This document shows positions 25,259-33,758 of a DNA stretch of 35,692 nucleotides, piece after piece. Both the position numbers and the translations under genes were made by a program. The stretch's first letter is position 1. Every line of letters starts with the position of its first letter. Source of the stretch: Deltaproteobacteria bacterium (GTDB taxonomy: Bacteria > Desulfobacterota > Desulfuromonadia > Desulfuromonadales > Geopsychrobacteraceae); NCBI GenBank assembly GCA_024279255.1, contig JAJRRT010000083.1:1-35692 (forward strand), in the 5' to 3' direction. The notes beneath the pieces were generated by a model. The model did no database searches. It saw nothing but the letters and a program-made list of their open reading frames with translations, and was not told the DNA's origin.

Positions 25259-26512
25259 ATGGCGGCTAACAACCCGATCCCAGATCGCACCGAGCTACAG
25301 ATAAGCTACGATCTCCGGCGCCCCGACTATGACGAGGTGCTGTCGGATATCTACCGGAAAGTCAGCTCTCTGCTGGAAGCTCACGGATACACACCAACCA
25401 TCAAATACAGGGTCAAGCGCTTTAAAAATTATTTTGGCAAGCTGCAAAAAGTTCAAGCGAGTGGCACTTCCGGGCGTATTACAGATCTGCTCGGGCTGAG
25501 AATTATCTGCCCTTTCCTTGAAGATTTAGACATGATCGAGGCTCTGCTCACTAAGCACTTCCAGATCATCGAAGCGGAAAGAAAAGGCGGCGGGCAAAAT
25601 TCCTTCCGTGAATTCGGCTACGATTCCGTGCATCTGCTGCTCAAGCTTAAAGACTCCTCTCCTGATGAATCGGTTCCCTTTTGCGACGATGTCTGCGAAA
25701 TCCAGTTACGCACCATCCTGCAGGATGCCTGGGCCGAAGTGGAACATGAACTGGTCTACAAGTCGGATATCACCTTGCCCAACGAATCTATCAAAAGAAA
25801 GCTGGCATCACTTAACGCCAGCCTGACCCTCTCGGATCTGATCTTTCAGGAAATTCGCGACTACCAGAAGGAAATCAGGCACCGCGGTCGCAAACGCCGT
25901 GAAAGCATAGAGGAGACTCTGCTTGATCAAGAGACCACCCTTAGCCATCAGACCGGGCTAGACGCAGTCCCGGCAAGGCAGATCGGTCCAATACCGTATT
26001 CATTGGCAAGCGGGTTGGAAAAAACTATGCTTGCGGCTTTGAATGCTCACAGCCAAAACGACCTGAAAACCGCGATTGATCTCTATGGTCAATTGCTAAA
26101 GATGAATCTGGAGACGCCGATCAAGGCGATGGTCTATAACCACCGTGGCATGGCATATTTTTCCAGAGGAGAGTTTAAACAGGCCAGCAGAGATTTTTCA
26201 GAAGCGCTTCATTTTGACGCGGAGAGCTTCAGAGGTCTGGCCAATCGGGCGCTCGCCTATCGGATGTTGAAGGAGTTCGATCACTCTATCGAAGATTACA
26301 ATCAAGCCTTGAGCATTGACCCTTCCAACTTTGAAGGATATTTCGGCAGAGCCCAGACATACTTTGAAATTCAGCTCTACTCCAAGGCTCTGAGCGACTG
26401 TGAAAAAGCCCTGGCCATAGAGCCTGATTTTGCACCGGCTCAACAACTGACCAAGCTTATCAGCGAAGCCTTTTTTAGCGTTACCCAAAAACCTACATCT
26501 ACGGCGGGATAA
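25259..26512 (+). CDS. RelA/SpoT synthetase-domain protein fused to TPR repeats
   Basis: 417 residues. Residues about 20-215 form a RelA/SpoT nucleotidyltransferase domain: RVKRFKNYFGKL, RITDLLGLRIICPF, the G-loop GYDSVHLLL (about 120) and EIQLRTILQDAWAEVEHELVYK (about 147). No HD hydrolase, TGS or ACT domain is present, so it cannot degrade (p)ppGpp itself. A charged linker (230-260) leads to about four TPR units (270-405), such as AMVYNHRGMAYFSRGEFKQA. Likely product is (p)ppGpp or a related pyrophosphorylated nucleotide or RNA end. The ribosome binding site AGGAGGTGA (25247-25255) is a perfect match but only 3 bases from the ATG. No antitoxin-like neighbour is seen. Confidence 0.9.
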   Translation: MAANNPIPDRTELQISYDLRRPDYDEVLSDIYRKVSSLLEAHGYTPTIKYRVKRFKNYFGKLQKVQASGTSGRITDLLGLRIICPFLEDLDMIEALLTKHFQIIEAERKGGGQNSFREFGYDSVHLLLKLKDSSPDESVPFCDDVCEIQLRTILQDAWAEVEHELVYKSDITLPNESIKRKLASLNASLTLSDLIFQEIRDYQKEIRHRGRKRRESIEETLLDQETTLSHQTGLDAVPARQIGPIPYSLASGLEKTMLAALNAHSQNDLKTAIDLYGQLLKMNLETPIKAMVYNHRGMAYFSRGEFKQASRDFSEALHFDAESFRGLANRALAYRMLKEFDHSIEDYNQALSIDPSNFEGYFGRAQTYFEIQLYSKALSDCEKALAIEPDFAPAQQLTKLISEAFFSVTQKPTSTAG

Positions 26513-26564
26513 CTAGCCTGCACATTTCAAGAAAGAATCCATAGTTTTTCTAGCGTGATGGAAC

Positions 26565-26604
26565 AATAAAAGGCCGTCCTTCATATGAGAGACGGCCTTT
26601 TATT
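26565..26604. terminator. Strong bidirectional intrinsic terminator
   Basis: AATAAAAGGCCGTC (26565-26578) and GACGGCCTTTTATT (26591-26604) form a perfect 14-bp stem with A and T runs. It separates the RelA-TPR gene from the efflux operon. Confidence 0.92.
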
Positions 26605-26613
26605 ACCCACGAC

Positions 26614-26643
26614 TTGACATTAGAACAGAGCTGGAACTATAAG
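26614..26643 (+). promoter_or_regulatory. Promoter of the TetR-RND efflux operon
   Basis: A perfect TTGACA (26614-26619), an 18-base spacer, and TATAAG (26638-26643). Transcription would start near 26650, inside the palindrome that follows. Confidence 0.78.
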
Positions 26644-26645
26644 CA

Positions 26646-26665
26646 GGGAATGAACGTTCATTCCC
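26646..26665. promoter_or_regulatory. Perfect 20-bp palindromic operator for the TetR regulator
   Basis: GGGAATGAACGTTCATTCCC is a perfect palindrome 16 bases upstream of the TetR start codon. The AATGAAC/GTTCATT core is typical of TetR-family operators. It covers the predicted transcription start, which suggests autorepression. Confidence 0.82.
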
Positions 26666-26681
26666 TTTGGAGATCTCCACC

Positions 26682-27278
26682 ATGGCCATCGAAGAAACAG
26701 ATAAATGTCGTGCCGTTGCAACCGCAGCCCTGGAACTGATTGCTGAACAGGGGTTCCACGGCACACCGATCTCGCAGATAGCTAAAAAAGCCGGAGTCGG
26801 AGTCGGCAGTATCTACCGCTACTTCACCGACAAGGATGAGCTGATTCATGCCATCCACGCCCGTCTCGAAGAGAAGATGCATCTCGCGCTGGCCACAGGG
26901 ATTACTGAAGATTTGACCAATCGTGACCTGTTCATTCAACTGATCAAAATTTTAGTCCGATATTTGGCTGACAACCCTCTTGAATTCAAATTTCTTGAAC
27001 AGTACTTCAACTCACCCTACGGCATCGATAAAATGCGAGAAAAGTTTCTGGAAGATGCCGATGCCTGTCTTTGTCCTGACCAGGAAAAACCTCTTTCCAA
27101 GCTTCTGTCTGAAGGCCGAGGAAAAACACTCAAGAATCTTCCGGTCCCGATGATCCATTCTCTGGCCTTCGGCCCGATTATCTTTCTGGTCAGAAATATC
27201 CAATCGGGCTTTATCGAACTGAATGATGACCTTCTACAGAAATTTTCAGAAAGCTGCTGGGATGCCATAAAAATATAG
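26682..27278 (+). CDS. TetR-family transcriptional repressor of the efflux operon
   Basis: 198 residues from ATG 26682. The N-terminal helix-turn-helix (about 25-48) reads TPISQIAKKAGVGVGSIYRYF, a close match to the TetR consensus, followed by DKDELIHAIH. The C-terminal ligand-binding half is helical and divergent, so the inducer cannot be named. It lies directly downstream of its probable operator and 105 bases before the membrane fusion protein gene, with no terminator between, so the whole operon should be controlled by it. An in-frame start at 26667 overlaps the promoter-proximal leader and is less likely. Confidence 0.94.
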   Translation: MAIEETDKCRAVATAALELIAEQGFHGTPISQIAKKAGVGVGSIYRYFTDKDELIHAIHARLEEKMHLALATGITEDLTNRDLFIQLIKILVRYLADNPLEFKFLEQYFNSPYGIDKMREKFLEDADACLCPDQEKPLSKLLSEGRGKTLKNLPVPMIHSLAFGPIIFLVRNIQSGFIELNDDLLQKFSESCWDAIKI

Positions 27279-27383
27279 ATTCGTAACAATACGTTGCTAA
27301 TCAAGACTGATCTGCCAATTGAACAACAAAGAATAACTGCGAAATTTTCAAATATCCTATTTAAGAATGAAACAGGAGACAAC

Positions 27384-28448
27384 ATGCAAACATACCCTTT
27401 GACTAAGGCACTCTGCATTCTATTGCTGGTATTGCTACCGACACAGATCTTGGCTGAAGAGGCCAAGAAACCTCAGGGGCCACCGCCAATGCTAGTCGAA
27501 GTCACGGACATCAACAAGGGGACAGCAGAGCCACTAGTCGAGCTGGTAGGTACGATCTACTACGGCCGAGTTTCGCGGGTCGCCTCGGAAATTTCCGGGA
27601 TTGTGGAGAAGATTCATTTCAGTGAGGGAGCACGGGTCAAGGCTGGGCAACCTCTGCTGACTATGCGCAGTGATCTGCTGAGGGTCAGCCTTGATGGCAC
27701 GCGTGCCAGTTACGAACAGGCGCTAGTTGAATTGGAACGGGCACGCAAAGATCTGCAGCGGATCAAGGCACTCTACGAGGAAAAATCTGTCTCCGAATCA
27801 CTCTATGACGACAACTATTACAGCGTGCTTGGCTTAGAAAAGCGCACTGAAGCCCTCAAGGCCGCACTCGATCGCCAACAGCTGGAACTCAAAAAAAGCA
27901 CCATTCCAGCCCCTTTCAGTGGACTTGTACAAAGCAAACTGACCGAACAAGGGGAATGGGTACCCACCGGAGGTCAGGTCGCAGTCATCGCAGATGACCA
28001 GACCCTTGAGGTGCATGTCGAGGTTCCGCAAAAGTTGCTCAGCTACCTGCAACAGGGCCAACAAATCTCCGTGCAGAGTGATGGAAAAAACTATCGGGCC
28101 AGCTTCATCAATTTCATCCCCCAGGGCGACCTGGCAACTCGGACATTCACTGTAAAATTAAAACTTAAAAATGCCAAGGGGCTGATCCAGGGTATGGAAG
28201 CTCGTGCTCTGCTTCCGAACGGACCTAAACTTGACAGCCTGCTGGTACCTAGAGACGCCGTACTCAAACAGGCCGGGAAAGACATTCTGTTTCTCGCGGT
28301 TGATGGCAAAGCCAAAATGGTCACAGTCGAGATTCTTGGCTATGAGGGCATGCAGATCGCCGTTAATGGAGAAGGGCTCGCCGCCGGTCAACAGGTCGTC
28401 GTCAAGGGGAATGAACGGATTCGTGATAAACAGTCGATCAGATTCTAG
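27384..28448 (+). CDS. RND efflux membrane fusion protein (periplasmic adaptor)
   Basis: 354 residues. The signal peptide is residues 1-24 (TQILA end). The adaptor then shows the lipoyl half-motifs (SEISGIVEKIHFSEGARVKAGQPLL and STIPAPFSGLVQSK), an alpha-hairpin between them (about 105-170), a beta-barrel and a membrane-proximal domain ending GNERIRDKQSIRF. It links the inner-membrane pump to the outer-membrane channel. There is no lipobox Cys, so it is a soluble periplasmic adaptor anchored only by contacts. AGGAGA precedes ATG 27384; longer in-frame readings extend into non-coding leader. The pump gene follows after an 81-base gap holding a hairpin. Confidence 0.94.
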   Translation: MQTYPLTKALCILLLVLLPTQILAEEAKKPQGPPPMLVEVTDINKGTAEPLVELVGTIYYGRVSRVASEISGIVEKIHFSEGARVKAGQPLLTMRSDLLRVSLDGTRASYEQALVELERARKDLQRIKALYEEKSVSESLYDDNYYSVLGLEKRTEALKAALDRQQLELKKSTIPAPFSGLVQSKLTEQGEWVPTGGQVAVIADDQTLEVHVEVPQKLLSYLQQGQQISVQSDGKNYRASFINFIPQGDLATRTFTVKLKLKNAKGLIQGMEARALLPNGPKLDSLLVPRDAVLKQAGKDILFLAVDGKAKMVTVEILGYEGMQIAVNGEGLAAGQQVVVKGNERIRDKQSIRF

Positions 28449-28457
28449 ATAGTGTTC

Positions 28458-28498
28458 ATCCGGAAACTCCGAACTAAGTACTGGCATAGTTTCCGGAT
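28458..28498 (+). other. Intercistronic hairpin between adaptor and pump genes
   Basis: ATCCGGAAACT (28458-28468) and AGTTTCCGGAT (28488-28498) are perfect 11-bp inverted repeats around a 19-base loop. No U-run follows, so it may stabilise the upstream mRNA or tune pump expression rather than terminate. Confidence 0.6.
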
Positions 28499-28529
28499 AT
28501 AAACAGATATAGATACCTAAGGATTACAC

Positions 28530-31500
28530 ATGGATATCATCCGTTTTTCGATTCTCAAACCAGTCACCGTACTGGCCGGAATCATTATGGTGTTGATGTT
28601 TGGGCTGATCAGCCTGACTCGGCTCCCTTACCAGCTCAGCCCGACAGTCATCGAACCGGAGATTCAGGTTAAAACAACCTGGCGTGGTGCAACACCCTAC
28701 GAGATAGAGCGGGAAATCATAGAGGAACAGGAGAGCACTCTGAAAGGGCTGCCCGACCTGATCGAAATGGAGAGCGAAGCGCGCAACAGTCAGGGGAGCG
28801 TAACCCTGCGCTTCAAGGTCGGGACCAGCGTTGAGCAAGCCTTGCTACGCGTTACCAACAAAATCAACGAAGTCCCTTCCTACCCCGCCGGAGTAGACAA
28901 CCCGGTGGTCAACGCCTCTGGAGCCACCGCGTCACCAGTGATCTGGATGATCCTGAAAACCTCCGAGGGAAATGAGCAATCGATCCAGAACTACAAAACT
29001 TTTTTTGAAGATGAGGTTCGCCAACATATTGAACGGGTCAAGGGAGTCTCCGACCTGTTTGTCGGCAGCGGCACCGAAGAAGAGATGCATGTCATCATCA
29101 ACGCTGAAAAATTGGCATCCTATGGTTTGACAATCAATGATGTCATCGCCGCCATTCAGAATGAAAACATCAACATCTCCGCCGGAACACTCGGGGTTGG
29201 ACGGCGCGATTTCCGCATCCGCACCATCGGAGAATTTAAATCCCCCGAAGAAATCAGCGCAGTGGTCTTGCGCTCTACCGGTCAACAACGGGTTCTGCTC
29301 GGCGAACTGGCTGAAATCCGGCCAGACTACGCCAAGAAAAACTCGGTCGTTCTGCACAACGGCACCCCCGGCATGGCCATCGGTGTGCGGCCAGAAGCGG
29401 GGACCAATATCCTCGAAATGTCCAATCTGGTTGAAGCCCGCTATAAGTGGTTGAACGAAAACATCCTGGCACCTAAAGGTCTCTATCTCGAGTGGGTCTA
29501 CGACCAACGCTTCTATATCAACGGCGCGATCGACCAGATTAAACAGAACATCATGCTCGGCGGCTTGCTGGCCGTCGGTGTGCTGTTGCTGTTTTTAAGG
29601 AGCGTACGAGCCACAATTGTCGTCGCCACAGCCATCCCGGTCAGTATTATCGGCACCTTTATTTTTCTCGACCTGCTCGGCCGCAATTTAAATGTCGTCA
29701 GTCTGGCCGGAATCGCCTTTGCCGTCGGCATGCTGGTTGATAATGCGATTGTCGTCATCGAGAATATCGATCGCCACAGGCAGATGGGCAAAAAGGCCTT
29801 CGATGCCGCCCTGGATGGAACGAAAGAAGTCTGGGGCGCGGTGCTCGCCTCGACGATCACCACGGTTGCGGTCTTCTTACCGGTGGTCTTTATTCAGGAG
29901 GAAGCAGGGCAACTATTCCGCGACATCGCCATCGCTGTGGTCGCCGCCGTCTCACTGAGCCTGTTCGTTTCGGTCTCGGTGATCCCGATGTTTTCCTACA
30001 AACTGTTTCGCGGCAAAGAGAGCAAGAGCACCAAGAGCCTTCCCTTCATTGATCATATCGGCAGTCAGTTATCAAGCGGACTAATGGCCCTTGTCGCCCT
30101 CTCGATCCGCAACTGGAAGACCCGGATTGCCACCATCGCCCTGCTGATCGGCCTGGCTGGTGCGTCGGTCTGGCTCTTGACCCCGAAGATGGAATACCTG
30201 CCGCAGGGCAACCGCAACCTGGTTCTGAATATCCTGGTTCCGCCACCTGGTCTCTCCACCTCAGAACGGGTCGAAATCGGTGAGCGCTTTTTTGAGATGG
30301 CCACACCGCACATCGGTGCCGATGTTGATGATGTCCCTGCGATCAAGAATATGTTCTATGTCGGTTCCGAAGGCTTCATGATCGCTGGTGCCATCAGTGA
30401 GCACTGGGATCGTGCCGGAGAATTGCTGCCCTTCTTTACCCGCCTGATCTACAGCATTCCGGGCATGTACGGTGTCAGTCTGCAACCCGGCGTCTTCGAA
30501 TCGGGATTGGGTGAGGGACGGGCGATCAAACTGAATATAAGCGGCAGTGATTTAAACAAAATTGTTGCTGCATCCGGAACCATGTTCGGCATGATCCGTG
30601 GTCAATTGCAAGGCGCCCAGGTCCGCCCGATACCAACTATTGAACTGACTTACCCGGAAACACGGATTGTACCGGATCGCGACCGCCTGCGCGCCAACGG
30701 CATGTCAACCCGTGATCTGGGTGTTGCTTTGGATGTTCTGATGGACGGCCGGGTGATCGGTGATTATAAGCAGGACGGAAAAAAGAAGGTCGACCTGATT
30801 CTCAAAGCGGATGACAGTGCGATCTCCACCCCGCAGGACCTGTATCATGCGAATCTGGCTACCCCGGGCGGTAAAGTATTACCGATTTCCTCTCTGGCCA
30901 ATCTGGAACAAACTACGGGGATGGCTCTAATCCGTCACCTGGAACGGGCCAGAACCGTCACCTTGCAGATCACCCCGCCGAAATCGATGCCGCTGCAGAC
31001 CGCGATGGAAATCATCGAGCAACAGATTATTCCGCAGGTCCGCGGCATGGGGCTTCTCGACGGTCTGCAGGTCGCCATGAGCGGCGCTGCCGACAAACTG
31101 GTCGAGACCCGCGAAGTGCTGCAGTGGAATTTTCTACTGGCAATCCTAATCGCTTATCTGTTGATGGCCTCGCTGTTCGGTAACTTCGTTTATCCGCTGA
31201 TTATCATGCTGACCGTTCCGCTGGCTGGGGCCGGTGGTTTTATCGGCCTGAAGCTGTTGAATATCTTCATCGTCCCGCAACCGATGGACGTTTTGACCAT
31301 GCTCGGCTTCGTCATTCTGGTTGGTGTAGTGGTCAACAACGCGATCCTGATTGTCCATCAGGCTCTGAACAATTTTCACGACGGTGGCATGGACTATCAG
31401 GAAGCGGTCCTCGAGTCGACCCGCAGTCGTCTGCGCCCCATCTACATGAGTGCCACCACCAGTATCTGCGGTATGCTGCCGCTGGTGCTGATCCCCGGTG

Positions 31501-31646
31501 CCGGATCCGAGCTCTATCGCGGACTGGGCAGCGTTATCCTTGGAGGTCTGGCGGTCTCGACGATCTTCACCGTCTTCGTCATTCCGGCGATCCTGATATT
31601 TGTTATCCGCATGGAAAAGCGCAAAGAGACGCAGGAGGAAAATTGA
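28530..31646 (+). CDS. RND-family inner-membrane efflux pump (HAE1/AcrB-like)
   Basis: 1038 residues, the full RND length, with 12 expected membrane helices, the two large periplasmic loops and internal duplication. The N-terminal helix (SILKPVTVLAGIIMV) is followed by the porter domain. The proton-relay helix 4 reads GMLVDNAIVVIEN, with D404 and N405 where AcrB has Asp-Asp. Helix 10 has VVNNAILIVHQ, with N936 where AcrB has its Lys. This D-N/N pattern is seen in other HAE1 branches and is not a sign of decay. There is no CzcA metal signature, so organic substrates are more likely. The gene ends overlapping the channel gene start (TGATG). Confidence 0.95.
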   Translation: MDIIRFSILKPVTVLAGIIMVLMFGLISLTRLPYQLSPTVIEPEIQVKTTWRGATPYEIEREIIEEQESTLKGLPDLIEMESEARNSQGSVTLRFKVGTSVEQALLRVTNKINEVPSYPAGVDNPVVNASGATASPVIWMILKTSEGNEQSIQNYKTFFEDEVRQHIERVKGVSDLFVGSGTEEEMHVIINAEKLASYGLTINDVIAAIQNENINISAGTLGVGRRDFRIRTIGEFKSPEEISAVVLRSTGQQRVLLGELAEIRPDYAKKNSVVLHNGTPGMAIGVRPEAGTNILEMSNLVEARYKWLNENILAPKGLYLEWVYDQRFYINGAIDQIKQNIMLGGLLAVGVLLLFLRSVRATIVVATAIPVSIIGTFIFLDLLGRNLNVVSLAGIAFAVGMLVDNAIVVIENIDRHRQMGKKAFDAALDGTKEVWGAVLASTITTVAVFLPVVFIQEEAGQLFRDIAIAVVAAVSLSLFVSVSVIPMFSYKLFRGKESKSTKSLPFIDHIGSQLSSGLMALVALSIRNWKTRIATIALLIGLAGASVWLLTPKMEYLPQGNRNLVLNILVPPPGLSTSERVEIGERFFEMATPHIGADVDDVPAIKNMFYVGSEGFMIAGAISEHWDRAGELLPFFTRLIYSIPGMYGVSLQPGVFESGLGEGRAIKLNISGSDLNKIVAASGTMFGMIRGQLQGAQVRPIPTIELTYPETRIVPDRDRLRANGMSTRDLGVALDVLMDGRVIGDYKQDGKKKVDLILKADDSAISTPQDLYHANLATPGGKVLPISSLANLEQTTGMALIRHLERARTVTLQITPPKSMPLQTAMEIIEQQIIPQVRGMGLLDGLQVAMSGAADKLVETREVLQWNFLLAILIAYLLMASLFGNFVYPLIIMLTVPLAGAGGFIGLKLLNIFIVPQPMDVLTMLGFVILVGVVVNNAILIVHQALNNFHDGGMDYQEAVLESTRSRLRPIYMSATTSICGMLPLVLIPGAGSELYRGLGSVILGGLAVSTIFTVFVIPAILIFVIRMEKRKETQEEN

Positions 31647-32917
31647 TGAAATACCTGATTCTTGCCATGCTGCTCAGCCTGTTTTCCCCGGCCTCGCAGC
31701 TGTTGGCCCTGACAATGGACGAAGCAGTACAGGCTGCCCTGCAGAACCACCAACGGATTGAACAGTTCCGCGCCGACCTCGACCAGAACCAGGCGACTGT
31801 GGGCTCGACCCGCGCAGCTTTTCTCCCGAGCATCGATCTAAGTTATGATTACAGTAAAAGCGACCAGGATCCCTTCCTCTTTGGTAAGGAGAGCTCCACC
31901 CTGGCGCTGGGCGCTTCGCTCAACCTGTTCAACGGCCTCACCGACTACCGCAGCCATCAGGCCGCAAAACAGCGAGTCACTGCAGCCGAATACCAGCTTC
32001 AGGGGATCATCGCCGATATTATTCTGGAAACCCGCCAGGCGTACATTGAGGTGCTGCGCGCCGTAAGTTCGGTCGCGACCGCGACCGAAGGAGTCGAGCT
32101 TCTTCTACGTCAGAAACGGGATGCCGACCTGCAACTCAAGTATGGAGTGATCGCCCGTAACGATTTGCTGCGGGTCGAAGTAGAACTCTCAAGTGCCCGT
32201 CAAAACCTGCTGCAGGCTGAAGGAAATCTGCAGATCACCCGCCGGCAACTGGAACGGATGGTCGGTAATCGTTTGCCGGATTCAGAAAAGTTGACGGAAG
32301 AGAGTATTAACAGTCAGCTCCACAGTGACTGGTCCACTGTGGATGATTATCGTCAGCGGCTGTTTGATCATCGCAGTGAACTGAACTATCTACGTCATCA
32401 ACTGAAAGCCGCAGTTCTTGATCGTCAGGCCAGTAAGGGGGAATTCCTGCCAAGCATCGACCTGTCAGCTCGTCATGAGGAATATGGAGACTCCCTCTCG
32501 CCTACCGGCCGAGACCACAGTTTCGATGATGATAATCGGCTATTGCTCAGTGCTAATTGGAACCTGTTTGACGGCTTCGCCAGCAGTAAGGCCGTCTCCG
32601 CCGCTGAGGCCCGCCGACGTTCGGCAGCAGCCCTGCTACGCGACACCAAAGCAAGCCTGCTTCTGCAATTGCAGACGACCCTGCAAAACGCCCGTATCGC
32701 CCAGGGACGTTTGCAGGAAGCTCAAACCGGGATCACCCAAGCCGAAGAGAACTACCGGGTTACTGAAAATCGTTTTGCACAGCAACAGGCGACCACCGTC
32801 GACCTGCTTGATGCGCAGTTTCTTTTAACCAGAGCACGCAACCTGCAGGTCAACGCCCAGTATGACCTCTATCTGACCTCAGCATTGCTCTACCGAGTTC
32901 TGGAACGCGACCGGTAA
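31646..32917 (+). CDS. TolC-family outer membrane efflux channel
   Basis: 423 residues. The signal peptide is about 1-22 (LFSPASQLLA). Two homologous halves follow, each with long coiled-coil helices (QAALQNHQRIEQFRADLDQNQATVGS and its counterpart near 225-260) and short beta-strand insertions (LALGASLNLFNGLTDY, LLLSANWNLFDGFAS), the mark of TolC-type proteins. An ATTVDLLDAQFLLTRARN segment near the end is typical. There is no lipobox Cys. The start ATG 31646 shares a base with the pump stop codon, with GGAGGAAAA upstream. It completes the tripartite export system. Confidence 0.94.
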   Translation: MKYLILAMLLSLFSPASQLLALTMDEAVQAALQNHQRIEQFRADLDQNQATVGSTRAAFLPSIDLSYDYSKSDQDPFLFGKESSTLALGASLNLFNGLTDYRSHQAAKQRVTAAEYQLQGIIADIILETRQAYIEVLRAVSSVATATEGVELLLRQKRDADLQLKYGVIARNDLLRVEVELSSARQNLLQAEGNLQITRRQLERMVGNRLPDSEKLTEESINSQLHSDWSTVDDYRQRLFDHRSELNYLRHQLKAAVLDRQASKGEFLPSIDLSARHEEYGDSLSPTGRDHSFDDDNRLLLSANWNLFDGFASSKAVSAAEARRRSAAALLRDTKASLLLQLQTTLQNARIAQGRLQEAQTGITQAEENYRVTENRFAQQQATTVDLLDAQFLLTRARNLQVNAQYDLYLTSALLYRVLERDR

Positions 32918-32960
32918 GACTCCAGAAACTGAACAACGACAGTCGGTATGTCAACGGAAG

Positions 32961-33485
32961 TTAAGCGCCAAACCGGTTGCGGTGGAGCTTCTCCCAAGGC
33001 AGTTCTTCACGTTCATGGCCCTTGGGGAGTTCCTGCGGATAGCCGAAGCCAATGATGATTGGTACTTCCATGCTTGCAGGGATATCGAGCAGCTCGCACA
33101 CATAGCCACTGGCCGAAGTTTGATCATCATGCGGCCGCAAGCGTAACTGCCCCCAACAGCTTTTCAGCCCCAGCTCCTCTGCTGCCAACTGGGCGACAAT
33201 CGCGGCGATTGAACAGTCTTCAACCCAGACGTCGCTGACCTCAGGATCAGCAACAATAACCAGCGCAAGCTGAGCGCTTTCGAGAAAGCGCGTGCCGTGG
33301 GATTTACTCTTAGCCAGATCTTCGATCAGCCCCTTTTGTTCAACAAAAATGAACTGCCAGGGCTGACGATTGCGGGAAGTTGGGGCACGCAGGACGGCTT
33401 CGTACAGAGCGTCGATGGTTTCTTTCGTTATCGGCTTATCTGTAAAATCGCGGACACTGCGGCGCTGACGTAGGATTTCTAGCAT
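32961..33485 (-). CDS. Nitroreductase-family FMN oxidoreductase
   Basis: 174 residues, a compact form of the nitroreductase fold that uses FMN and NAD(P)H. FMN-contact segments are RRSVRDFTDKPI at the N-terminus, RAPTSRNRQPWQFIFV, and the IIIGFGYPQELP block near the C-terminus, followed by a short tail ending NRFGA. DCSIAAIVAQLAAEELGLKSCW forms the dimer helix. Substrates of such proteins are diverse and cannot be named here. AAAGGAGAAA precedes the ATG. The 273 bases upstream are non-coding and contain a structured element. Confidence 0.93.
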   Translation of the reverse strand: MLEILRQRRSVRDFTDKPITKETIDALYEAVLRAPTSRNRQPWQFIFVEQKGLIEDLAKSKSHGTRFLESAQLALVIVADPEVSDVWVEDCSIAAIVAQLAAEELGLKSCWGQLRLRPHDDQTSASGYVCELLDIPASMEVPIIIGFGYPQELPKGHEREELPWEKLHRNRFGA

Positions 33486-33530
33486 TTAAGGTTTCTCCTT
33501 TTTCAGTTGGAACTTATTAAGAGCAAGATC

Positions 33531-33740
33531 GTCGGGTTGCGACCCGACAGACGCCTTACTCATCTTGTTGCGCGACGAGAAAGTAAGCAAAGAAATACGC
33601 CAGAACTCCTTGCTCGCCTTGGCGGGTTCCCTGCGCTGCATGCCGGTTTTGAGCTCACTCGAAAACTCGCCTGCCGCTCAGGCATCCTCGCTCGAATTCC
33701 TCAAAGCCTCTATTCCACCCCGGCTGCGTCACACGGAGAA
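33531..33740. repeat. Structured non-coding element between dus and nitroreductase genes
   Basis: No convincing ORF. It begins with a hairpin (GTCGGGT-TGCG-ACCCGAC, 33531-33548). It carries GAAAGTAAGCAAAGAAA (about 33580-33596), a string I recall from dispersed intergenic elements of many proteobacteria. It then forms a nested structure: GGTTTTGAG (33645-33653) with CTCAAAGCC (33700-33708) around GCCTG/CAGGC (33669-33673, 33679-33683). Short ORFs across it are probably spurious. Confidence 0.6.
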
Positions 33741-33758
33741 TAACTACGACTATCACAC

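Noticed and set aside
27278..27302. Imperfect inverted repeat (8 of 10 positions) just after the TetR stop codon
   Set aside because: It does not resemble the perfect palindrome upstream of the TetR gene, and a dyad of this quality can occur by chance.
28932..29507. Minus-strand open frame of 191 codons
   Set aside because: It is antisense to the RND pump gene and has no family features.
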